From: Bdellovibrionales bacterium | Lineage (GTDB): Bacteria > Bdellovibrionota > Bacteriovoracia > Bacteriovoracales > Bacteriovoracaceae | Length of the DNA: 5,227 bases | Assembly: GCA_023250775.1 (NCBI GenBank) | Contig: JAHFAA010000076.1 | Span: 6,579 to 11,805, forward strand | Direction of reading: 5' to 3' | In this document: positions 1 to 5,227 of the stretch, piece by piece | How the letters are laid out: each line of letters starts with the position of its first letter | How positions within the stretch are numbered: position 1 is the first letter of the stretch | The notes under the pieces: generated by a model | What the model saw: the letters and a program-made list of their open reading frames with translations, nothing else | Database searches by the model: none | Told to the model about the DNA's origin: nothing | Position numbers and translations under genes: made by a program

Positions 1-1950
1 ATCGAACGCTATTTAAAAACCTACAAAAAACTTACTGTTATTCAGGCCACCTTGCGGGCGGTGAGTGAAGTCGGGAATCCCACGATCCTGGCTACCTTCA
101 CCGTTATTGCCGCCATTCTCCCCATGGCCTTTGTGCGTGGTCTGATGGGACCTTATATGCGCCCCATTCCCGTTGGCGCCAGTCTCGCCATGATTCTCTC
201 GCTTTTTGTCGCTTTTATCATCACTCCATGGGCCTCGGTCAAATTACTTAAACATACTGAAGCTCACGAAAACGGGAATTCTGAAAATCTTCAACAGTCA
301 AAACTCGATCGTCTCTATGTATGGCTAACGGGACATTTACTATCCAAGAAAAAGGCGGCATTTGGCTTTACCGCGCTGGTGGTGGCGCTTTTTATTGGGG
401 CCACATCCTTGTTTGCCACAAAAATTGTGAAAGTAAAAATGCTTCCTTTTGATAATAAAAGTGAATTTCAAGTTATCCTTGATTATCCAGTGACAACTCC
501 GTTACTTCAGGCGAATAAATGGTCCCGTGAGTTGGCAGAAGAAATTCTCAAGCATGAGGAAGTCAGGAAGGTTCAAATTTTCGGAGGCGAGGCCGCGCCC
601 TTTTCCTTCTCGGGAATGGTGAAGCATGCCTTTTTGAGAAATAGTGAATACATGTCGGACTTGCATATCGTGCTTGCGGATAAGAGTGAGCGAAAAAAAT
701 CAGGCCACGATATTATTAATGAATTGCGTCCACTTCTTATCTCTTTTTCCAAAGCAAAAGGCGCCCTTTCCAAAGTTCTCGAGATTCCCCCTGGCCCGCC
801 TGTTATGGCCACCATGGTTGCCGAGATCTACGGTAAAGACGTTGAAACCCGAAGAAAGGCCGGTGAAGTTATTCATTCCCTTTTTCAGCACGAGGATAGC
901 GTTGTCGACCTGGACTATTCATGGCGCGAATCGCGTCCGCGAATCATTATTCCTTATGATTTTGCCAAGGCCGGCACTTATGGCACTAAGGCCGTTCAAA
1001 GTTGGCAGCTGGGGGAGTTAATTTTTAACGAGTCAAAAGTTGCAACCATAGACGATCTTACAACCCCCGAAGAAGTTGGGGTGATTCTTTCCCTTGATCA
1101 ACAAACTCGTTCCGGTCCCCGTCCTTTTTCCGGACAAACCTTTCCAACTTTTGAGGCGGGAGTGGTGAACGCGGAAAATGTGTTGGATGCCCCGAAGATG
1201 ATGAAAACTGAGAACCTCTATCGCAAAAATCTGCGGCCGGTTGAGTATGTGATGTCTGAACTTGCCGGAAAGGAAGAGGCCCCGGTGTACGGCATGTTAA
1301 AACTCGGCCCAAAAATTCCTTATCCGACTCAAACCGCCGAAGTTCCCTGGGATAATCACCAGACAACTCTCAAATGGGATGGGGAATGGTTTATTACCTA
1401 TGAAGTCTTCCGCGACCTCGGTGCCGCCTTTTTAGCGGTCATGATCCTGATCTATATCCTGGTGGTCGGATGGTTTCGCAGTTTTCTGGTTCCCTTCGTT
1501 ATTATGGCACCAATTCCTATTTCCCTGATCGGCATCATTCCCGGGCATTTATTAACCGGCGCGTACTTTACCGCCACCTCGATGATTGGTTTTATCGCCG
1601 GTGCCGGAATCATTGTGAGAAATTCGATTATTCTCGTCGATTTTATCGAGCATCAAATTAAAAATGGCCATGCCCTTAAAGATGCCGTCATTAGTGCCGG
1701 CGTACTTCGCTTTCGTCCCATGCTTCTGACTGCCGCTGCCGTTGTTGTGGGCAGTTCGGTCATGCTCTTTGATCCTATTTTTCAAGGACTGGCAGTCAGT
1801 CTTATTTTTGGCGAAATCGCCGCAACCTTTTTAAGCCGTTTTGCGGTACCATTAGGTTATTACTGGTTGATTGGAAACGCCCGTTACGCTGAACTAACGA
1901 AACCGGTTATGGAAAATGATAATTGGGGAGGTGTCCCAAATGAACCCTGA
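1..1950 (+). CDS. RND-family efflux permease, C-terminal 649 residues (5' end outside window)
   Basis: This is the inner-membrane proton-driven pump of a tripartite efflux system. The reading frame is open from base 1, so the TTG at 52 is not a real start; residues here are counted from base 1. Visible hydrophobic segments match TM5 (about 27-47), TM6 (58-78), TM7 (120-140), then a periplasmic porter/docking domain (about 141-470), and TM8 (472-492), TM9 (494-514), TM10 (526-549), TM11 (573-592) and TM12 (596-624). The segment PPGPPVMATMVAEIYG (263-278) lies in the periplasmic part. Aligned by eye to AcrB, TM10 carries R540 where AcrB has K940 (VRNSIILVDF), and R570 and T577 match R971 and T978 of the proton relay. 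The TM4 aspartates would be upstream of the window. A full family member has about 1050 residues, so about 400 are missing. The adaptor gene is probably upstream. The gene overlaps the ArsR gene by 11 bp. The transported substrate cannot be read from sequence. Confidence 0.95.
   Translation: MERYLKTYKKLTVIQATLRAVSEVGNPTILATFTVIAAILPMAFVRGLMGPYMRPIPVGASLAMILSLFVAFIITPWASVKLLKHTEAHENGNSENLQQSKLDRLYVWLTGHLLSKKKAAFGFTALVVALFIGATSLFATKIVKVKMLPFDNKSEFQVILDYPVTTPLLQANKWSRELAEEILKHEEVRKVQIFGGEAAPFSFSGMVKHAFLRNSEYMSDLHIVLADKSERKKSGHDIINELRPLLISFSKAKGALSKVLEIPPGPPVMATMVAEIYGKDVETRRKAGEVIHSLFQHEDSVVDLDYSWRESRPRIIIPYDFAKAGTYGTKAVQSWQLGELIFNESKVATIDDLTTPEEVGVILSLDQQTRSGPRPFSGQTFPTFEAGVVNAENVLDAPKMMKTENLYRKNLRPVEYVMSELAGKEEAPVYGMLKLGPKIPYPTQTAEVPWDNHQTTLKWDGEWFITYEVFRDLGAAFLAVMILIYILVVGWFRSFLVPFVIMAPIPISLIGIIPGHLLTGAYFTATSMIGFIAGAGIIVRNSIILVDFIEHQIKNGHALKDAVISAGVLRFRPMLLTAAAVVVGSSVMLFDPIFQGLAVSLIFGEIAATFLSRFAVPLGYYWLIGNARYAELTKPVMENDNWGGVPNEP
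1925..1931 (+). promoter_or_regulatory. Ribosome binding site deciding the arsR-family start
   Basis: GGGGAGG ends 8 bases before the ATG at 1940 and lies inside the last codons of the RND gene. It supports the start at 1940 over the in-frame ATG at 1916, which has no purine-rich site at a useful distance. It also supports 1940 over the ATGs at 1952 and 1955. Confidence 0.75.
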
Positions 1951-2233
1951 AATGATGAAAGGCAAGTGCGTCGAAGTCTCCAATGTCATGAAGGCGATGG
2001 CCCATCCTCAGCGACTGATGATCTTATGCTACCTGGCCGATGAGGAAAAAACGGTGAGTGACCTAGTCGAACGCTGCCATATTTCGCAGTCGCAAATTTC
2101 GCAATTTTTAAATCGCATGCAGCGTGAAAAACTACTCACGGTAAGGAAAGAGGGACAATTCTCTTACTACAGCATTGCCGAGAAAAAAATTACGAAGCTT
2201 ATTTTATCTATGCAGAAAATTTTCTGCGAATAG
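1940..2233 (+). CDS. ArsR-family winged-helix repressor, BigR/SqrR/YgaV-like (predicted persulfide/thiol sensor)
   Basis: A 97-residue DNA-binding repressor, likely a homodimer in the cytoplasm. The ArsR fold is clear: MAHPQRLMILCYL (20-32), a recognition helix ISQSQISQFLNRMQREKLL (48-66), and a wing VRKEGQFSYYSI (68-79). The ELCVCDL-type metal site of ArsR/SmtB is absent; that helix reads TVSDLVERC. Instead Cys30, in the LMILC segment, and Cys96, next to last, sit where BigR, SqrR and YgaV carry the dithiol that forms a di- or polysulfide bond on exposure to reactive sulfur. Cys10 and Cys46 are additional. The start is chosen from the GGGGAGG site at 1925-1931. The 11-bp overlap with the RND gene suggests translational coupling and one operon. 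By analogy it would repress that operon, with its operator upstream of the window. Another inducer, such as an oxidant, electrophile or metal bound at a non-classical site, cannot be excluded. Confidence 0.9.
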   Translation: MNPEMMKGKCVEVSNVMKAMAHPQRLMILCYLADEEKTVSDLVERCHISQSQISQFLNRMQREKLLTVRKEGQFSYYSIAEKKITKLILSMQKIFCE

Positions 2234-2243
2234 ATTATTTTTT
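2206..2243 (+). terminator. Probable intrinsic terminator of the RND-arsR operon, overlapping the arsR stop codon
   Basis: A perfect 16-bp palindrome, GCAGAAAATTTTCTGC (2212-2227), is flanked by ATCTAT (2206-2211) and ATAGAT (2230-2235). This allows a stem of 12 or more pairs with a GA bulge and a short AAUU loop. A six-T run at 2238-2243 follows on the plus strand. The hairpin contains the TAG stop at 2231-2233. The stem is AT-rich, so strength is uncertain. Read from the minus strand, the hairpin is followed by A-rich sequence with no T run, so it suits the plus-strand operon better than the convergent gene. Confidence 0.5.
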
Positions 2244-4470
2244 ATCTCACCGCGCACGAAGAATCTGTTTTGCTCACCAGTTCTCGCTTCATGTAAGTCA
2301 TTCTCTTGCCTGTGATATTCAATTCGGCCGTCAGACCGCACGCTCGGCCTTTTTCCACCATTGATCGGAATAAAAATGGATTTGACCAGATCAGTTCGCC
2401 AACCTTTGCCAGAGATTTGGCAAATCCCGCGGCATCCTTTTGTTTTCCTCTCGAACTTGCCAGCAGGGCGATCAGTTGGGCAGTCTTTTTGGCAATTTGC
2501 TTTGCATAAGTTTTTACACAAATTTTCGCGCCGATGTCACTCAAGCTTGCATCGCCAACATTCCATGGGCAGATGCGGTCTTCGTCCACCTTGTCTTTGA
2601 AATATTCCACCATCAGCTCGTGCGCCCGAACTTGAACGTCATTGGAGAAATCCTCTGTCGTTCCTTGGCCAAGTAAGAAGCGAACATAGAGGTCTGGATA
2701 AGTTACATTGAAGTTAATTTCGGTGTAGCCAAGCTTTTCTTTTTCCCCCACCAGCACATTTAAAAACTCATCAAGCCCGGTGCGTGCTTTGAGTTTGCGA
2801 AGGTAGCGATTAAATTTTCCCGAAGTCCCGTGATCGTCGTCATATTTCCAGCTAAATTTACCTTCGGACATTTTGGAAACCACTCCAAGGTCCTGATCCT
2901 TTGTTTCGGCGGTACCGCCCACAAAAACCTGAGAGGTGCTGCTATGACGAGTGAGCAATCGACCGGTGGTTGATTTTTGAAAAATCCCATAGGACATATC
3001 TGTAGAGAGACCGTCGACATGATTGACTCGGTAGCTGTGCTCCAAGAACAGTCCTTCACCTGTCGATAGCGAGATAAAAGGAATACCCAGAGTTAAGCGT
3101 CGTGAATTTCCAACCAATTTTCGCTGCAAGGTTTCGGTTCTTTTGACCGCCCGAAGTGGCGAAAGATCGGCGACTTGTTCAGCTTGTGTTAAATTACCCT
3201 TCAAGAGCGCTTCATAAGCTGTACGACCGGTTTCATCAGAGAGATCAATGATGTAGTTGAAACCTTCCGACATTTCTTTAATTCGATTTTGCGAAAGCGC
3301 CAAGATTCCGGCCGTGGTGTAAAGAGAGGCGCCGACAACTTTATCAGTAAAGATTCCCGTCAATACTTTATCATTATCGAGGCGTTCGACATAAGTTTTG
3401 AAATTGCCCTCGATGATGACTTTGCCTCCAATGCCAAGTCCATAAGCGGAAATTCCCGCGCCGATAAACAGTCCGCCTTTTTGCTCAAGGAGAACCGATT
3501 CGCCCACTTGAAGTTCCTGGGCCTCACTGGCCTTGAACGGAATATGTCTTTTCACTTCCTTAAGGCCGGCAAGATCATTTGTATAGTTTGTGAAAACGAC
3601 TTTGGTGCCACCATAAGGAGCGATCCCAATCGAGGCCCCGATTCCAGGTAGTGAAGTGTGGGTTAAGACACCCGCCACACCAAGGCCAATATTATAGTCA
3701 ACCTGTTTTACAACTTTGAAACCATTGGCGAAATTGTCGAGTTCAAGAATGCCCACCGAGTCAGAGTCGGATAATTCTTTAAAGAGAGAATCGACCATTC
3801 CCGATTGGTTATAGACGCGCGTGATGGAATCAAAATCGCCGAAGATGAGCGGAACGAGTTTAAACTGGAACTTGCCATGATTGCTTGGTGAGGACTGCGC
3901 ACCACTGCCAGAACCATTGCTCGCATCACCGCTTCCCTGATTGCCACTGCCCTGATTGCCTGTGCCCGTGTCGCCATTCCCCTGACTTCCCGTCCCTTGA
4001 TCACCGCTTCCATGATTTCCATTATCGCCATTATTTCCTGAACCATGATTGCCGTTGTCACCATTATTTCCTGAACCATGATTTCCATTATCGCCATTAT
4101 TTCCTGAACCATGATTGCCGTTATCGCCATTATTTCCTGAACCATGATTGCCGTTATCGCCATTATTTCCTGAACCATGATTGCCGTTATCACCACAATT
4201 TCCTGAATCATGATTGCCATTGTTACCCTCGTGGTCTCCGCCCGCATTGCCCACGGGTTTGTCATTGCCCTGATTCCCGGGCCCCGTATTGCCAACACCA
4301 TTGCCATTATTTCCATTCCCTCGGTTACTATTGTCATTACTGCTGCCCACCGAAGCATTGTTGCCGGAGTTACCTTTACCAACATTGTCATTTTTGGCAA
4401 AGGCCGTTCCTTGAGTGACTAAAGCACTTAGGATTACAACGGCAAGTACGCGACGTGAAAAAAAAGACAT
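2242..4470 (-). CDS. Secreted protein with Gly/Asn-rich tandem repeats and unrecognised C-terminal region, 742 residues
   Basis: I do not recognise this gene. The start at 4470 is chosen because AAGGAG lies 6 bases upstream and a classical Sec signal peptide follows: MSFFSRR, a hydrophobic core to about residue 18, and AFA at 23-25 before Lys26. The longer frame from 4524 would bury this signal behind 18 residues and has no comparable binding site. Residues 26-197 are low complexity (Gly, Asn, Ser, Asp, with regular His), including seven 11-residue repeats at 82-158. Residues 198-742 look folded. Glycine-rich, strand-like stretches occur at 261-289 and 332-354, one holding GLFIGAGISAYGLGIGG. 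The segment 400-430 is partly helical and mixed strands follow. The C-terminal 130 residues are Lys-rich and helical. Cysteines are at 92, 634, 651, 711 and 739; the last four could form two disulfides. No LPxTG, OmpA-type or autotransporter motif is visible. It may be periplasmic, outer-membrane associated or surface exposed. It is transcribed alone and converges on the arsR gene. Confidence 0.9.
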   Translation of the reverse strand: MSFFSRRVLAVVILSALVTQGTAFAKNDNVGKGNSGNNASVGSSNDNSNRGNGNNGNGVGNTGPGNQGNDKPVGNAGGDHEGNNGNHDSGNCGDNGNHGSGNNGDNGNHGSGNNGDNGNHGSGNNGDNGNHGSGNNGDNGNHGSGNNGDNGNHGSGDQGTGSQGNGDTGTGNQGSGNQGSGDASNGSGSGAQSSPSNHGKFQFKLVPLIFGDFDSITRVYNQSGMVDSLFKELSDSDSVGILELDNFANGFKVVKQVDYNIGLGVAGVLTHTSLPGIGASIGIAPYGGTKVVFTNYTNDLAGLKEVKRHIPFKASEAQELQVGESVLLEQKGGLFIGAGISAYGLGIGGKVIIEGNFKTYVERLDNDKVLTGIFTDKVVGASLYTTAGILALSQNRIKEMSEGFNYIIDLSDETGRTAYEALLKGNLTQAEQVADLSPLRAVKRTETLQRKLVGNSRRLTLGIPFISLSTGEGLFLEHSYRVNHVDGLSTDMSYGIFQKSTTGRLLTRHSSTSQVFVGGTAETKDQDLGVVSKMSEGKFSWKYDDDHGTSGKFNRYLRKLKARTGLDEFLNVLVGEKEKLGYTEINFNVTYPDLYVRFLLGQGTTEDFSNDVQVRAHELMVEYFKDKVDEDRICPWNVGDASLSDIGAKICVKTYAKQIAKKTAQLIALLASSRGKQKDAAGFAKSLAKVGELIWSNPFLFRSMVEKGRACGLTAELNITGKRMTYMKRELVSKTDSSCAVR
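3880..4395 (-). other. Low-complexity Gly/Asn/Ser/Asp-rich segment of the secreted protein
   Basis: This encodes residues 26-197, directly after the predicted signal peptidase site. It is probably an unstructured, hydrophilic linker or surface-exposed stretch. It has three parts: an irregular GN-rich lead (26-81), the seven-unit repeat (82-158), and a GT/GN/GS-rich tail (159-197) with shorter motifs such as GNQGSGNQGSG. Hydrophobic residues are almost absent. The composition is reminiscent of calcium-binding RTX repeats, but the GGxGxDxUx pattern, with its large hydrophobic residue, is missing. Confidence 0.85.
3997..4227 (-). repeat. Seven tandem 33-bp units encoding GDNGNHGSGNN
   Basis: Units in protein order lie at 4195-4227, 4162-4194, 4129-4161, 4096-4128, 4063-4095, 4030-4062 and 3997-4029, with no spacer. 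Units 2-6 all encode exactly GDNGNHGSGNN. Units 3 and 4 are identical in DNA, and the other three differ from them by one or two third-position changes. The first unit is diverged (GNNGNHDSGNC), as is the end of the last (GDNGNHGSGDQ). Every unit keeps NGNH, giving histidines at 87, 98, 109, 120, 131, 142 and 153. A multiple of three per unit means copy-number change keeps the frame. Confidence 0.97.
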
Positions 4471-4476
4471 AGCAAT

Positions 4477-4482
4477 CTCCTT
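4477..4482 (-). promoter_or_regulatory. Strong ribosome binding site of the secreted repeat protein
   Basis: On the minus strand this reads AAGGAG, 6 bases before the ATG at 4470. It is the best Shine-Dalgarno match in the window and fixes the start of the 742-residue product, giving an intact signal peptide. Confidence 0.85.
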
Positions 4483-4580
4483 GCCAAATATTAAATAAAC
4501 TCGTAACGGTGAGAGTCGTAGCATATTTTCAAAAAAAACATGTTTAAGATGTAATTTTTTCTTGCGCTTAACTCGCTGAA

Positions 4581-4608
4581 TTGTCAGGATTTATGAAGCA
4601 TTCAAAAT
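4581..4608 (+). promoter_or_regulatory. Possible sigma70-type promoter of the acetyltransferase gene
   Basis: TTGTCA (4581-4586, five of six consensus) is followed after 16 bases by CAAAAT (4603-4608, four of six). Transcription would begin near 4615, giving a leader of about 25 bases. The -10 element lies within the palindrome at 4599-4615. The call is by eye and modest in strength. Confidence 0.35.
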
Positions 4609-4615
4609 TTGAATG
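4599..4615. promoter_or_regulatory. Perfect 17-bp palindrome, candidate operator
   Basis: CATTCAAA and TTTGAATG are exact reverse complements around a single central A. The element ends 24 bases before the acetyltransferase ATG and overlaps the predicted -10 box, the typical place for a repressor site. It is too AT-rich and lacks a following T run, so it is not a good terminator. The binding protein is unknown. Confidence 0.45.
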
Positions 4616-4639
4616 TGAATTTTCTGGGTTGAAAAAAAT

Positions 4640-5191
4640 ATGCGCTTTGAACTTTTTATAGAGACTCCTCGATTAATTCTTCGAAGCTGGACTGCCGCAG
4701 ACCGGGCCATCATGGAGCTTCTGCCTGTTGATCCCGGCATCAATACTTTTTGTCCTCCGGGCCAGTACGCTTATAAGGGCGAGACCGAATTGCAGGCAAA
4801 ACTCAAAGCACGCCTGCTGCGCTATCAAGATTCTGGCCTAGGTAAATTCATTATTGAACTCAAAGAGACGCGTGAATTTATCGGACTGTGTGGCGTGGAA
4901 CCTTTTGCTTTGAGGGACGAAACCATTTATGAGTTGGCCTATCGCTTGCGCATGCCCTACTGGAGTAAGGGATATGGTACCGAGGCGTCTTCCGCCATGC
5001 TGGATTATGTGTTCAATCAGCTAGATTTAACCGAGGTCCACGCCTTTGCCGTTCGTGAAAATAAGGCCTCAATTAACATTATTCAGAAATTAGGTTTTGT
5101 TTTTCGCGAGGAGCTTTTGCACTCCGGGATTCCTCACCAGCTGTTTCGACTTGAGCGTGCGGCGTGGTTGAAAAGAAAAGTCCAAGACTAA
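4640..5191 (+). CDS. GNAT-family N-acetyltransferase, RimJ/RimL-like
   Basis: A 183-residue cytoplasmic enzyme predicted to transfer an acetyl group from acetyl-CoA to an amine, either a protein N-terminus or a small molecule. The N-terminal ETPRLILRSW (8-17) is the hallmark opening of the RimJ/RimL (Acetyltransf_3) branch. The acetyl-CoA pyrophosphate loop is visible in YWSKGYGTEASSAMLDYVF (107-125), a Q/RxxGxG/A-type motif. It is preceded by strand YELAYRLRMP (97-106). NKASINIIQKLGF (141-153) matches the usual NxxSxxxxxKxGF element. Length is typical and the frame is intact. The ATG at 4640 is the only credible start: the frame meets TGA at 4616-4618, with no start codon between. The ribosome site is weak, the preceding bases being GGGTTGAAAAAAAT, so translation may be modest. 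It stands alone, diverging from the secreted protein gene. The substrate cannot be named; ribosomal protein, antibiotic or metabolite acetylation are all possible in this family. Confidence 0.92.
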   Translation: MRFELFIETPRLILRSWTAADRAIMELLPVDPGINTFCPPGQYAYKGETELQAKLKARLLRYQDSGLGKFIIELKETREFIGLCGVEPFALRDETIYELAYRLRMPYWSKGYGTEASSAMLDYVFNQLDLTEVHAFAVRENKASINIIQKLGFVFREELLHSGIPHQLFRLERAAWLKRKVQD

Positions 5192-5227
5192 CGCCGACCA
5201 CCTTGGTGCTGACGGTTTCGATTGCCG
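5188..5227 (-). CDS. Possible C-terminal end of a further minus-strand gene
   Basis: On the minus strand the last 40 bases give an open frame of 12 codons, GNRNRQHQGGRR, followed by TAG at 5190-5188. The Gly/Asn/Gln/Arg-rich basic tail resembles C-termini of RNA-binding proteins such as DEAD-box helicases. The stop would overlap the acetyltransferase stop codon by two bases in convergent orientation. With so few residues this could be chance; no family assignment is made. Confidence 0.25.
   Translation of the reverse strand, partial: GNRNRQHQGGRR

Larger units (their letters stand above)
4471..4639. promoter_or_regulatory. Divergent intergenic region between the secreted protein and the acetyltransferase
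   Basis: These 169 bp of AT-rich sequence must hold promoters for both divergent genes. For the minus-strand gene no convincing -35/-10 pair stands out. TATGCT (plus 4522-4527) with CTTAAA 17 bases upstream, and TAATAT close to the start, are weak options. An A8 tract at 4531-4538 adjoins a 10-bp palindrome, AAACATGTTT (4536-4545), about 65 bases upstream of the secreted protein's start. No RNA gene or mobile element is seen. Confidence 0.5.

Noticed and set aside
52..54. TTG at 52 as the start of the RND gene
   Set aside because: The frame is open to base 1 and the upstream codons continue the region before TM5; the gene begins outside the window.
1916..1918. ATG at 1916 as the start of the ArsR-family gene
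   Set aside because: No ribosome site at a proper distance, whereas GGGGAGG precedes the ATG at 1940 by 8 bases.
3997..4227. CRISPR array
   Set aside because: The 33-bp units are directly tandem without spacers and keep a coding frame, so this is a protein repeat.
3880..4395. RTX calcium-binding nonapeptide repeats
   Set aside because: Period is 11 rather than 9 and the large hydrophobic residue of the GGxGxDxUx motif is missing; the protein also has an N-terminal Sec signal rather than a type I secretion pattern.
3708..4400. Minus-strand 230-residue frame with repeats rich in Ile, Met and Ala
   Set aside because: An off-frame reading of the same repeat array inside the secreted protein gene, with no independent start signal.
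3885..4418. Plus-strand open frame encoding a His/Cys-rich protein antisense to the repeat region
   Set aside because: It is the reverse complement of Gly/Asn codons in the repeat array and has no convincing ribosome site. The minus-strand frame has a signal peptide, a strong ribosome site and synonymous-only variation.
4471..4524. N-terminal extension of the secreted protein to the ATG at 4524
   Set aside because: The added 18 residues would precede a classical signal peptide, and the AAGGAG site lies right before the ATG at 4470.
5193..5216. CACC/GGTG hairpin after the acetyltransferase as a terminator
   Set aside because: The stem is only 4 bp with a 2-base loop and no T run follows.

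Overview
The window comes from a Gram-negative bacterium of medium GC content. The evidence is a tripartite-type RND inner-membrane pump and a Sec signal peptide on a large secreted protein. The mix of RND pump, ArsR regulator and a large unrecognised secreted protein would fit a delta-proteobacterial or Bdellovibrionota-like genome. That is only an impression; no marker gene in the window fixes the taxonomy.

Layout. Positions 1-1950 (+) hold the last 649 codons of an RND efflux permease whose 5' part lies outside the window. An ArsR-family repressor (1940-2233, +) overlaps its end by 11 bases. This repressor has the cysteine pair expected of the BigR/SqrR/YgaV persulfide-sensing branch and lacks the classical metal-binding motif. 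A hairpin followed by a T run (2206-2243) covers the repressor's stop codon and probably ends this operon.

Only 8 bp further on, in convergent orientation, is the end of a 742-residue secreted protein (2242-4470, -). It has a signal peptide, then a Gly/Asn/Ser/Asp-rich stretch containing seven tandem 11-residue repeats, then an unrecognised C-terminal region of about 545 residues. A 169-bp divergent intergenic region (4471-4639) separates it from a RimJ/RimL-type GNAT acetyltransferase (4640-5191, +). That intergenic region holds a perfect 17-bp palindrome overlapping a plausible -10 box of the acetyltransferase. The last 40 bases may encode the C-terminus of one more minus-strand gene.

How the parts may work together. 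The pump and the ArsR protein are almost certainly one transcription unit, most simply read as a thiol- or persulfide-responsive efflux operon under autoregulation. The secreted repeat protein and the acetyltransferase are separate units with no evident link to the pump. The most novel item is the secreted repeat protein: its five central repeat units differ at the DNA level only by synonymous changes.
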